A program made the position numbers and the translations under genes. Positions 1-7,201 of a stretch of 64,000 nt of DNA are shown one piece after another. Numbering within the stretch: the stretch's first letter is position 1; every line of letters begins with the position of its first letter. The notes beneath the pieces were generated by a model. It saw only the letters and a list, made by a program, of their open reading frames with translations. It searched no databases and was not told where the DNA came from. The stretch is from Ruminococcus sp. (GTDB lineage Bacteria; Bacillota; Clostridia; Oscillospirales; Ruminococcaceae): NCBI RefSeq assembly GCF_017549005.1, contig NZ_JAFYYT010000040.1:1-64000 (forward strand), read 5' to 3'.

Positions 1-39
1 CCGGACAAGGTGCTGCGACTGCCAAAAAAAGGAGAGTGA
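1..39 (+). CDS. C-terminal tail of an upstream gene (partial)
   Basis: Frame 1 is open from the window edge to a TGA at 37-39 and would encode a tail ending DKVLRLPKKGE. It runs into the ribosome binding site of the recombinase, so it may be the end of a co-transcribed element gene. Only 12 codons are visible and no function can be given. Confidence 0.35.
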   Translation, partial: PDKVLRLPKKGE

Positions 40-43
40 TTAT

Positions 44-1618
44 ATGAGAGCATGGCTCTATTACAGACTGTCCCGTGACGAGGACACTGAGATGAACAGC
101 TTACAGAATCAGAGGCAGATACTTGCGGACTACGCAGAGCAAAACGGCTACGACATCGTAGGAGAAAGCTTCGATGATAACGTTTCCGGTATGACCTTCA
201 ATCGAAAAGGCATTGGTGAGCTTGAAACAGCTGTTGATGAGGGAAAGATCGACATAGTTTTAGTCAAAGACTTATCCCGACTCGGCAGACATCGAACTCA
301 GACTGCACTGTTCATCGATCACCTGCGAGAAAACAACGTAAAGGTCTACTCGGTGACCGAGGGCATAGACTCAACCAATGAAAACGATGATATGCTCATC
401 GGCTTCAAGCAGCTATTCAACGACTTCTATGCAAAAGACATAAGCAAGAAAGTACGCGCAGGAGTGCGGCAGAAGCAGAAAAACGCAGGACTTGTGGAAA
501 CGCTTCCATTGGGATATCTGAAGGATAAAAATACAGGAATCATAAGTATCGACGAGGAGACAGCGTGGATAGTACGAGAAGTTTTCAGGCTGTACATAGA
601 TGGATATGGACTGACAACCATAGCGAAGAAGATGAACGCAGAAGGGATCAGGTCGCCTGACTTCTACTTCAACAGAAAGCTTGGCGACCATAAGCCTGAC
701 ATCTCGAAGAAATATCTGTGGGTTCAGACGACTGTGAAGCGCATGCTGACTAATGAGCTTTATCACGGAACACTTGTTAATCACAAGACTGTCAGCTCAA
801 AGATATACAAAACTATAACAGCCGTGCCTGATGATGAACAGTACCGCCACGATAATTACTGCGAACCTATAATAGACGAAACTACATGGAAACAGGCGCA
901 GTTCATGCTGGAGCAGAGGTCAAAGATCAATCCACGCTCGCAGTGCGGACGTAACATTCACAGATATGCAGGAATTATAAAATGTGCCGAGTGTGGTGCG
1001 AGTCTTATCGCACGGCGAAGGAGGTGGAAGGACAAGGAGTACGTTGAATACACCTGCAACAGCAACCACCGTTATGGTAAGGAATACTGTACACCACATT
1101 CAGTTCGCGAGGAGCAGCTTGATGAACTTATCAAAATTGAAGTTGTGTCGCTGCTTGAGTTCATTCAAGATGAGAGCGTAAAATATGAAAAGATCGTCAA
1201 GGACTGGCTGAAAAAGAAGCCTAAGTTTGACAGGGAGATAAACACTCACACAGAACGTATAAAGCAATGCCGCGATGAGATCGAGCAACTCATCATAGAG
1301 CGTATCAATGACCGCGAACACGCCAAGGTCTATAATAATATGATCGAAAAGAGAGAAGCAGAGATACAGACAATCGAAAATAAAATTGCAAACCTCAGGA
1401 ATTATGATGAGGTCTGCAAGAAGCGCCGTGATGAACTGAAGAATACTTCAGAGCTGATAGAAACTATACTTGCAGACGGACATATCTCAAATGTCAACAT
1501 GAGAATGCTTGTACGGCAGGTAACAGTCCACCAGAATGCAGACAAGTCCATTGACGTACGATTTGAGATGAACGGCAGCTTCAACAATGGCTCGATAATT
1601 GAAATCGAGCCTGATTGA
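44..1618 (+). CDS. Large serine recombinase (integrase of a mobile element)
   Basis: Site-specific recombinase of the large serine (resolvase/TndX/TnpX) family, 524 residues, which is normal length. The N-terminal catalytic domain (about 1-145) starts MRAWLYYRLSRDED, with the nucleophilic serine in YYRLSRDE and the conserved VKDLSRLGR motif. A Recombinase domain follows (about 155-290), then a zinc ribbon with CAEC and a second cysteine pair near 335-370, then a long charged coiled coil (about 390-480). Such enzymes cut and rejoin DNA through a phosphoserine link to insert and excise conjugative or mobilizable elements, and their gene usually lies at one end of the element. An AAAGGAGAG ribosome binding site precedes the ATG. 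Downstream lie an inverted repeat and tRNA-Leu, so the chromosome junction is probably between 1619 and about 1720. The rest of the element would lie left of the window. Confidence 0.9.
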   Translation: MRAWLYYRLSRDEDTEMNSLQNQRQILADYAEQNGYDIVGESFDDNVSGMTFNRKGIGELETAVDEGKIDIVLVKDLSRLGRHRTQTALFIDHLRENNVKVYSVTEGIDSTNENDDMLIGFKQLFNDFYAKDISKKVRAGVRQKQKNAGLVETLPLGYLKDKNTGIISIDEETAWIVREVFRLYIDGYGLTTIAKKMNAEGIRSPDFYFNRKLGDHKPDISKKYLWVQTTVKRMLTNELYHGTLVNHKTVSSKIYKTITAVPDDEQYRHDNYCEPIIDETTWKQAQFMLEQRSKINPRSQCGRNIHRYAGIIKCAECGASLIARRRRWKDKEYVEYTCNSNHRYGKEYCTPHSVREEQLDELIKIEVVSLLEFIQDESVKYEKIVKDWLKKKPKFDREINTHTERIKQCRDEIEQLIIERINDREHAKVYNNMIEKREAEIQTIENKIANLRNYDEVCKKRRDELKNTSELIETILADGHISNVNMRMLVRQVTVHQNADKSIDVRFEMNGSFNNGSIIEIEPD

Positions 1619-1645
1619 CAATACATCAGATATGTGATACAATGA

Positions 1646-1714
1646 CAAAGAGTGCCCAGCAAACTTTATGAGCTTTTTGATGCTTCCTCATAACTTTTGC
1701 TAAGGCACTCTTTG
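1646..1714. repeat. Nested inverted repeat between recombinase and tRNA-Leu
   Basis: CAAAGAGTGCC (1646-1656) is matched by GGCACTCTTTG (1704-1714), an exact 11-base inverted repeat. A second inner pair (TTATGAG / CTCATAA) lies between the arms, so the stretch can fold into a long interrupted hairpin. It could end recombinase transcription, although the T-run is weak, or mark the end of the integrated element. Confidence 0.55.
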
Positions 1715-1719
1715 ATTTC

Positions 1720-1806
1720 TGGTGCGGATAACAGGACTTGAACCTGCATGTTCTTGCGAACATATGGACCTGAACCATACGCGTCTGCCAATTCCGCCAT
1801 ATCCGC
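1720..1806 (-). tRNA. tRNA-Leu (CAG)
   Basis: An 87-base tRNA on the minus strand. Acceptor arms GCGGATA / TATCCGC pair perfectly. The anticodon loop TTCAGGT sits on a TATGG/CCATA stem, giving anticodon CAG. A long class II variable arm (TGTTCGCAAGAACA) identifies leucine. The T-loop is TTCAAGT, and CCA is encoded. The 5' half is repeated at 1929-1967. Confidence 0.95.
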
Positions 1807-2034
1807 TTGTATAATTGAGTCGAAAATTTTAGACGGTACGACTCTTGACCGAGGTGGACTTATTACAAGTTGCTCTACAGAAATGCTGATAAGTAATGCG
1901 AAATTAATTTTTACACTGACGTAACGTAACCTGAACCATACGCGTCTGCCAATTCCGCCATATCCGCATATGTCTGATAATTTTTACACGGTACAGACTT
2001 ACCGAGGCGGACTTTATTAACAGTTGCTCCGCAG
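1768..2034 (-). repeat. Direct repeat: tRNA-Leu 5' half plus conserved leader hairpin, two copies
   Basis: Unit 1 is 1768-1880 and unit 2 is 1929-2034. Each holds the 39-base tRNA 5' half and about 70 bases upstream of it. The upstream parts are alike but diverged: both contain CCGAGG[T/C]GGACTT...GTTGCTC and a hairpin with the loop core ACGGTAC. Stem arms are GAGTCG/CGACTC at 1817-1822 and 1839-1844, but GTCTG/CAGAC at 1972-1976 and 1994-1998, so stem bases changed together. Confidence 0.75.
1929..1967 (-). pseudogene. Truncated tRNA-Leu copy (5' half)
   Basis: 39 bases identical to 1768-1806, that is, the 5' half of tRNA-Leu from base 1 through the anticodon loop. The 3' half is absent, so it cannot be a working tRNA. 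It lies nearer the promoter at 2044-2072 than the intact gene does. It may be the remnant of a tandem tRNA-Leu pair that lost its middle, or an attachment-site duplication left by integration at the anticodon loop. Confidence 0.8.
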
Positions 2035-2043
2035 TACCTAAAC

Positions 2044-2072
2044 ATTTTATCATAAACGGAGTGATTTGTCAA
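2044..2072 (-). promoter_or_regulatory. Promoter for the tRNA-Leu region
   Basis: On the minus strand, TTGACA (2067-2072) and TAAAAT (2044-2049) are 17 bases apart. It would transcribe the truncated copy and then the intact tRNA-Leu. Confidence 0.7.
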
Positions 2073-2147
2073 GCGTTTTTTTCAAAAAAAGTTATGACCG
2101 ACTTGCTGTTATTTTATTGAGCTCGGAATTCGTTTTATAATAAGCGT

Positions 2148-2179
2148 AAAAAGCCGACCCTGTTTTTCACAAGGTCGGC
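2148..2179 (-). terminator. Terminator after dockerin gene
   Basis: A GCCGACC / GGTCGGC stem (2153-2159 with 2173-2179) is followed on the minus strand by TTTTT. It lies 35 bases past the stop of the dockerin gene at 2215. Confidence 0.75.
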
Positions 2180-2214
2180 ATATAGCTATCCTCTCTCAAT
2201 ATAGCGTCCGCAAT

Positions 2215-3408
2215 TTATGTCTGAGGTACAGTTGCGAGCTTTGCATAGCAGGAAAGAATGGTCGCGGCGTCAACTGCATTGATGACGTTATCGCCGTTTA
2301 CATCTGCCGCGTCTGACTGTTCGCTGCTGAATATACCTGTTTTATTTGTTGAGATATTGGCGTAATGGGCAAGTACAAGCGATGAGTCAACTGCATTTAT
2401 GAGTTTGTCACCGTTTACATCGCCAAGGAGATGTTCACTGTCCGGGGACGTGAGCCCATTTACGGTGAACTTAACAACGAGATAAGGCACTTCCTTCCAT
2501 ATGCCCTCACCGCTGCTGTTCCTGAGAGTATTGGACATTTTGATAATGTTGCCGTTGTGGTAACCGTCTGTTCCGAAAATATAGATTGAAGGATTTATCT
2601 TGCCGAAGTACTTGAATCCGCCCTGATATATCTCATTGACGGTAAGCGTCACCTTGTCTTGCTCGCCGAGTTCAAAGGGCTCGATGTTCTGAATGGTGAA
2701 ATTAAGGTAAGTAGAATCCGCTATTTCGGGGTAGTTATGGAGATCCCATTCAGCCACATAGTTTCCGTCGTCGGATATTGCGATACCTTCTATACAATGT
2801 TCTCTGTCGGTCTTGTATTCGAGGCAGGCAGTACCTATGGGAGTCCCTTCGTGCTTCTGCTTATAATCGGTAGTATCAGGAACTGCAAGTCCTGAGATGG
2901 AGAATACCACCCTTACAGTATCATCTGCCTTAAAATCTGGAATATCACTGTTTTTCAGCGATGTAAGTATCCATATATCGGCTGTACCGATAGAAGTGTC
3001 TGTCATATAGCCGTAATTCGTCTTAATCTCTTCAGGAATGTCATACTTCTCGCCGTCCAGCCATATTTCTCCGATGCTGAATTTTACATCGCGGTATTTC
3101 CCAAGAAAATAGGGCTTTATCCTCTCGACCTCGATATAGATATCCTCAGCTTCGCCGAAATCGGGCATATCCTTTACGTTCCAGGTCATGTCGTATTTTC
3201 CGTCGGTGGTAATTTCACCGGCTTCTATCCGCGGCATCTGCTCTATATCCTTCGTGCCTTTGCCTTTCCCGTATCTGAGAGATACCGTTCCGATAGCCGT
3301 TTTCTGAGTTGGCTCCGTACTTGTCTCTGCGATTGAAGTCATGCTGATAACTGACGTTATTCCCATAACAATGGAAAGAACCGTCGATAAAACTCTGGCT
3401 TTTTTCAT
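2215..3408 (-). CDS. Secreted protein with C-terminal dockerin
   Basis: A 397-residue exported protein. Residues 1-30 form a signal peptide (MKKARVLSTVLSIVMG, hydrophobic core, then polar). The middle holds two related beta-rich segments, about 40-180 and 190-325. Each opens IGTVSLRYGKG / IGTACLEYKTD and ends VVFSISGL / VVKFTVNGL, so an internal duplication is likely. The C-terminus (about 328-390) is a type I dockerin with two Ca-binding repeats, GDVNGDKLINAVDSSLVLAHYA and a second ending ATILSCYA. Dockerins bind cohesins and so attach proteins to a cellulosome-like scaffold or the cell surface. No catalytic domain is recognisable. It lies 85 bases after the putative anti-sigma gene in the same direction and has a good AGGAGG site, so it may be read from the sigma operon or be its target. 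Confidence 0.8.
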   Translation of the reverse strand: MKKARVLSTVLSIVMGITSVISMTSIAETSTEPTQKTAIGTVSLRYGKGKGTKDIEQMPRIEAGEITTDGKYDMTWNVKDMPDFGEAEDIYIEVERIKPYFLGKYRDVKFSIGEIWLDGEKYDIPEEIKTNYGYMTDTSIGTADIWILTSLKNSDIPDFKADDTVRVVFSISGLAVPDTTDYKQKHEGTPIGTACLEYKTDREHCIEGIAISDDGNYVAEWDLHNYPEIADSTYLNFTIQNIEPFELGEQDKVTLTVNEIYQGGFKYFGKINPSIYIFGTDGYHNGNIIKMSNTLRNSSGEGIWKEVPYLVVKFTVNGLTSPDSEHLLGDVNGDKLINAVDSSLVLAHYANISTNKTGIFSSEQSDAADVNGDNVINAVDAATILSCYAKLATVPQT

Positions 3409-3493
3409 AATGATACCTCCTTTTCGGAAAGCGGCGTTACTGCCGCTTTAATACTTCTTTTACTTTCATTTCAAAAGAGCAATTATGCTCATT

Positions 3494-4597
3494 TTAACGT
3501 GTGAAAAGCTCCTTTATGTCGCCGATTATGTCCTCTTTTCTGAAACGCAGGTGTGTAGAGTATTTTGCTTCCTCGGGGAGAAGCTCCTGAACGTCCTCAT
3601 AGGGAATGTCCTTTGCAAGGACGCTTTCGTTATCCTTGAAAAAATCATAGTACGGCAGTACTATATCGTTGATAATGGGTAATGCGTTTTCACGGGTGCC
3701 GTTGATATACATATCCGCGTGTTTATAAGGCTCCGTCCTGTCAAGCGGATTTTCCGCAAGATGTGCGTAGTAGTCGTTGTCGAAGGCGTTAGCGATAAAG
3801 ATATACTCCTGACTGTCGTTAAGTCCGAATATACCGTCGCCAGATTGTCTGAAACACGACGGGAAGTATATTTTCAGAGTCTCCTTGTCACTCTGTCCAT
3901 AGTACACCTCGTCAACTCTGACCTCGAAAACGCCGTTTCCATAAGGTCCCCAGTTTTGACCGTTGTCGTCAGTCCAGCTGACTTCGTATTCTTTTCTGTC
4001 GGTGATAGTGCCTCTGAAAACAAGGTCTGCGTTATTTACGACTTCATCAAGTTTAAAGGGCTTGAGCATAGTCGAACCATGCTGATTCGGGTCTTTAGGC
4101 TTGATATCCACCTCGTTCCATTCTGTACCGTAATCGGGCGGACGTGGAACGAATACAGTCGTTGTAACAGGCGAAGCTGTCACTTCTGTGGTGATATCAG
4201 TTTGAGTGGTCTCAGTTTCCACGGTGGTGACCTTTACGGTTGTTGATGTGGTATTTGCAGTTGATGTAGTAGTTTTTGCGGTAGTCTTTGAAGTTGTTGC
4301 GGATTTTTGTGTTGTTTTTCCTGCGGTTGAAGATGAAGTTGTTGTATCAACGATGTTTTCAGTAGTTACAGAAGTAGTGACCGGGGTTGAAACAGGCTCG
4401 TAAATGATGTTGTCAGGCTGCTTTATCTCAAAACCCGGAGCATTTTTCCAGGCAAGGAAGCCTATTAGAACTGCTGCAAAGACGCCTGACGCGCTGAATA
4501 CAGAACGACGAACGGCAGCGTTTTTTCGTCGTTCAGCTATAACTTTTTCGTCATACTTGCGAAAAATGCTTTCGATCCTTTCGTCATAATTCTTCAT
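3494..4597 (-). CDS. Putative membrane anti-sigma factor with Thr-rich linker and outer sensor domain
   Basis: A 367-residue single-pass membrane protein. A basic cytoplasmic N-terminus of about 35 residues (YDERIESIFRKYDEKV) precedes one membrane helix (VFAAVLIGFLAW). Next comes a threonine/serine-rich low-complexity linker of about 80 residues, then a 200-residue outer domain with no family I can name. The gene overlaps the end of the ECF sigma gene, the usual place for its anti-sigma factor, so regulation by sequestration is inferred from position and topology. A classical zinc-binding HxxxCxxC motif is absent. TTG at 4618 and ATG at 4609 are alternative starts. I chose the ATG at 4597 because AAAAGG lies upstream and the overlap with the sigma gene is then short. 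The name is tentative. Confidence 0.65.
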   Translation of the reverse strand: MKNYDERIESIFRKYDEKVIAERRKNAAVRRSVFSASGVFAAVLIGFLAWKNAPGFEIKQPDNIIYEPVSTPVTTSVTTENIVDTTTSSSTAGKTTQKSATTSKTTAKTTTSTANTTSTTVKVTTVETETTQTDITTEVTASPVTTTVFVPRPPDYGTEWNEVDIKPKDPNQHGSTMLKPFKLDEVVNNADLVFRGTITDRKEYEVSWTDDNGQNWGPYGNGVFEVRVDEVYYGQSDKETLKIYFPSCFRQSGDGIFGLNDSQEYIFIANAFDNDYYAHLAENPLDRTEPYKHADMYINGTRENALPIINDIVLPYYDFFKDNESVLAKDIPYEDVQELLPEEAKYSTHLRFRKEDIIGDIKELFTR

Positions 4598-5138
4598 ATT
4601 CAAAGTCATCCTTTTCAAGTTCTTTTTTCAGTGCCTGTTTGGCTCTGAACACGAGGTTTTTCATTTGCTTATCGCTTTTTTTCATTATTTTCGCCGCTTC
4701 TGCGTTGCTGAATCCCTCGAAAAAGAGCAGATACAGTACCTGCTGATAATCAGGAATGAGTCTGGCGATGATCTTGTGGAGCTGTATCTTGCGTTCCTCG
4801 CGGATATAGGTCTTTTCCAGATCCTGTTCATCGCTGATATTATGCATTTCATCAACGGGGATATCGCTGTATCTTGCATTCCTTTTCAGGCAGTCTATGG
4901 AGGTATAGCGAGCTATCGCATAAAGCCATGTCTTGAAGGAGCTTTTTCCTGAAAATTTAGGCTTTCTGAAAGCAATCTCCACGAATACGTCCTCCATTAT
5001 CTCCTCGGAAAGGCTGATATTCTGTACATAGCTGTTTATATAGAAGATGAGTCCGTCGCTGTACTCACGGACTATCTCCGCTAACCCTTCATTATCTCCT
5101 GCAAGGAAACGGCGGTAGCTACTTGCACCGTTATCCAT
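4584..5138 (-). CDS. ECF-type RNA polymerase sigma factor
   Basis: A 184-residue sigma-70 family protein of the extracytoplasmic function group. Region 2 spans about 20-95, with KTWLYAIARYTSIDCLKR as the -10 recognition and melting part. Region 4 spans about 115-170, with YQQVLYLLFFEGFSNAEAAKIM as the -35-binding helix-turn-helix. Length is typical. It heads a minus-strand cluster with the putative anti-sigma factor and a dockerin protein, and has an AAAAGGAG site 8 bases before ATG. The likely role is to switch on genes in response to a signal sensed outside the cell. Autoregulation is expected of the family but cannot be read here. Confidence 0.9.
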   Translation of the reverse strand: MDNGASSYRRFLAGDNEGLAEIVREYSDGLIFYINSYVQNISLSEEIMEDVFVEIAFRKPKFSGKSSFKTWLYAIARYTSIDCLKRNARYSDIPVDEMHNISDEQDLEKTYIREERKIQLHKIIARLIPDYQQVLYLLFFEGFSNAEAAKIMKKSDKQMKNLVFRAKQALKKELEKDDFEYEEL

Positions 5139-5264
5139 ATATTGATTCTCCTTTTGTGATATTTTGTCGTCTATAACTTAGTCTTTTTTATAGGTCAAAG
5201 GTCTCACGAGAAAATATATATAATTTTATTTTAACATATAATATTATTTTGTCAAGTATTATCG

Positions 5265-5291
5265 AAAAAATGGGCCCCGATTATCGGGGCC
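5265..5291 (-). terminator. Minus-strand terminator between divergent genes
   Basis: A perfect GGCCCCGA / TCGGGGCC stem with loop TTA (5273-5291), followed on the minus strand by six T (5265-5270). It faces the ECF sigma gene from upstream, so it would stop antisense transcripts from the radical SAM side, or attenuate the sigma leader if that promoter starts further right. Confidence 0.65.
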
Positions 5292-5315
5292 TATTGGATA
5301 AATGACAAAAAACAG

Positions 5316-5344
5316 TTGATGTTTTTTTACGTTTATGATATAAT
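5316..5344 (+). promoter_or_regulatory. Promoter of the radical SAM gene with downstream inverted repeat
   Basis: TTGATG (5316-5321) and TATAAT (5339-5344) lie 17 bases apart. ATGTTC (5343-5348) and GAACAT (5356-5361) form an inverted repeat over the start of transcription, a candidate operator. Confidence 0.7.
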
Positions 5345-5402
5345 GTTCGTAAAATGAACATTATAAAATGCTTTACGGCTTTATTATATGTAAGGAGAAA
5401 AT

Positions 5403-6266
5403 ATGCACCTTGTTGAAGCTAAAGGGATTCTTTCAAACACAAACGGTATCAATATCTACAGGGGCTGTACTCACGGATGTATTTACTGTGACAGCAGAAG
5501 CCTCTGCTACAATATGACTCACGCATTCGAGGATATAGAGGTAAAGATAAATGCGCCCAAGCTTCTGGAGAAAAAGCTGGCGGCCAAAAGGAAAAAATGC
5601 ATGATAGGAACCGGCTCGATGTGTGACCCGTATCTTCCTGCCGAGAAAGAGCTCAAACTCACGCGCAGCTGTCTTGAGATCATAGAAAAATACGGCTTCG
5701 GAGCGGCAGTTCTTACGAAATCAGACCTGATACTGCGCGATACAGACATACTGGCGTCGATCAACGAGCAGACGAAGGCTGTTGTGCAGATGACGATGAC
5801 AACCTTTGACGAGGCGCTTTGCCGGATAGTTGAGCCTAATGTCTGCACCACGCAAAGGCGCTTTGAAGTCCTTATGGAGATGAAAAAAAGAGGCATTCCG
5901 ACGGTGGTCTGGCTCTCCCCTTTTCTGCCGTATATCAATGATAATGAGGAAAATCTCAGAGGATTGCTGAACTATTGTGCTGAAGCAGACGTAAAGGGCA
6001 TTGTGTGCTTTGGTATAGGCATGACGCTTCGTGACGGGAACAGGGAGTACTACTATGCCGCTCTTGACAGACATTTTTCCGGGCTTTCAGAGGTATATCG
6101 CAGAGAATACGGCAATTCCTACGAGATAGTGAGCAGAAATAACGACAGGCTTATGAGAATGCTCAATGATTTCTGCGATAAGCGTGATATTATATGTGAT
6201 GTGCAGAAATGTTTCGGTTATCTCAATGAGATGCCCGAGAAGTATGAACAGCTTTCGTTCTTCTGA
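5403..6266 (+). CDS. Radical SAM protein (SplB-like family)
   Basis: A 287-residue radical S-adenosylmethionine protein. The [4Fe-4S] motif CxxxCxxC is CTHGCIYC at about residues 22-29, within the GINIYRGCTHGCIYCD context typical of the spore photoproduct lyase-like/Rv2578c group. Length and the intact motif suggest an active enzyme. Its substrate is not known; members are annotated broadly as DNA-repair-like or uncharacterised. It stands alone between its own promoter and a strong bidirectional terminator. AAGGAG precedes the ATG by 6 bases. Confidence 0.85.
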   Translation: MHLVEAKGILSNTNGINIYRGCTHGCIYCDSRSLCYNMTHAFEDIEVKINAPKLLEKKLAAKRKKCMIGTGSMCDPYLPAEKELKLTRSCLEIIEKYGFGAAVLTKSDLILRDTDILASINEQTKAVVQMTMTTFDEALCRIVEPNVCTTQRRFEVLMEMKKRGIPTVVWLSPFLPYINDNEENLRGLLNYCAEADVKGIVCFGIGMTLRDGNREYYYAALDRHFSGLSEVYRREYGNSYEIVSRNNDRLMRMLNDFCDKRDIICDVQKCFGYLNEMPEKYEQLSFF

Positions 6267-6280
6267 AATGTATATAACGT

Positions 6281-6316
6281 AAAAAGAGTCCTCAGTAAAA
6301 CTGAGGACTCTTTTTT
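6281..6316. terminator. Bidirectional terminator between radical SAM gene and tRNA-Pro
   Basis: GAGTCCTCAG and CTGAGGACTC pair around a TAAAA loop, flanked by A5 and T6, so it can end transcription from either side. Confidence 0.9.
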
Positions 6317-6335
6317 GGGGTCGCTAATCGCAATC

Positions 6336-6411
6336 TGGTCTGAGTGACGGGACTTGAACCCACGGCCTCTACCACCCCAAGGTAGCGCGCTACCAACTGC
6401 GCCACACCCAG
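6336..6411 (-). tRNA. tRNA-Pro (GGG)
   Basis: A 76-base tRNA on the minus strand. Acceptor CTGGGTG pairs with CACTCAG. The anticodon loop TTGGGGT on a CTACC/GGTAG stem gives GGG. The T-loop is TTCAAGT, and CCA is encoded. Confidence 0.95.
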
Positions 6412-6440
6412 ACAAGTAATCACTGCAATCAACGTTAATT

Positions 6441-6469
6441 ATTATATCACACTGATTTTGTTTTGTCAA
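6441..6469 (-). promoter_or_regulatory. Promoter of tRNA-Pro
   Basis: On the minus strand, TTGACA (6464-6469) and TATAAT (6441-6446) match consensus exactly with a 17-base spacer, about 35 bases before the tRNA. Confidence 0.85.
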
Positions 6470-6579
6470 GCATTTTTTGAAAAAAAACATGATTTTTTGT
6501 TTTTGCGCTTCATACGGCGTTTTATTGCGGCTTTTGCGAAAAAATGTTCCTGTTATCGTTCATAAAAAACGTTTTACTA

Positions 6580-6608
6580 TGGACAAACACAAAAATTTAT
6601 GATATAAT
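6580..6608 (+). promoter_or_regulatory. Promoter of the small-protein/dockerin operon
   Basis: TGGACA (6580-6585) and TATAAT (6603-6608) with a 17-base spacer, 35 bases before the start codon at 6643. Confidence 0.7.
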
Positions 6609-6642
6609 ACATTTTAAAGGTTCAGATCAGGGAGTTGATGAT

Positions 6643-6894
6643 ATGCGTAAGTTGTTAAAAAAGACTTTGTTCAGCTTTATTTCCGTATGTTTTGTATGCT
6701 TATCGCTCTCCTGCTGTCCGCTGTACGCTTTTGCAGCTGATGATACTTCGGAAAAAGGCGTATCAAAAGGTCTTACAGCCTTTATAATGATCGCTGTATT
6801 TCTTGTTACAGCCGCTGCGGCAGGATTTATTTCCTATAAGCTCAAGGTAAAGAAAATACGTAATAATAAGGAAGATTCATCGGATAACGAATAA
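6643..6894 (+). CDS. Small exported membrane protein
   Basis: An 83-residue protein beginning MRKLLKKTLFSFISVCFVC. It has an N-terminal signal sequence or anchor, a short outer stretch (ADDTSEKGVSKG), a second membrane helix (LTAFIMIAVFLVTAAAAGF) and a charged tail. No family recognised. The reading frame is open further upstream, but the promoter's -10 lies inside that extension. The ATG at 6643 follows GGGAG by 7 bases, so this start is preferred. It is first in an apparent operon with 6914-7192 and the dockerin gene at 7202. Confidence 0.65.
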   Translation: MRKLLKKTLFSFISVCFVCLSLSCCPLYAFAADDTSEKGVSKGLTAFIMIAVFLVTAAAAGFISYKLKVKKIRNNKEDSSDNE

Positions 6895-6913
6895 AACGGG
6901 TCTGGTGCTGTTT

Positions 6914-7192
6914 ATGGATATTGATCTTTATATTGACTCCGTTTATCACGGCTTTTACAGGCTTGCTGATATAGAGGCAAGATTCGAAGAATATCGCTCC
7001 ATTGCTGAGGAAGCGGCAAAGGATATCTCTGATGACGAGGTTATCCTATATGCCGTATATGCATTTGACGAAAAGACTCAGCGCTTCCTTTATGCTAATT
7101 TTATGATAAAAAAGCTTAAGCTCGCACATTACGCCGGCGTTTGCGGAAAGCTTTCGCATTTTTGTCGGTTATTTTGTACTGGGAACGGTTAG
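6914..7192 (+). CDS. Small hypothetical protein, 92 residues
   Basis: Predicted soluble, mixed charge (MDIDLYIDSVYHGFYRLADI, then helical acidic segments) with two cysteines near the end. I recognise no family. Codon use resembles the neighbours, and the gene fits snugly between 6894 and the next gene's ribosome binding site at 7191. GTG at 6905 is an alternative start. Confidence 0.5.
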   Translation: MDIDLYIDSVYHGFYRLADIEARFEEYRSIAEEAAKDISDDEVILYAVYAFDEKTQRFLYANFMIKKLKLAHYAGVCGKLSHFCRLFCTGNG

Positions 7193-7201
7193 GTGGAAAA
7201 A

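Noticed and set aside
4206-4403. Plus-strand open frames opposite the Thr-rich linker
   Set aside because: They are the reverse reading of ACT/ACA repeats and give Val-rich low-complexity peptides.
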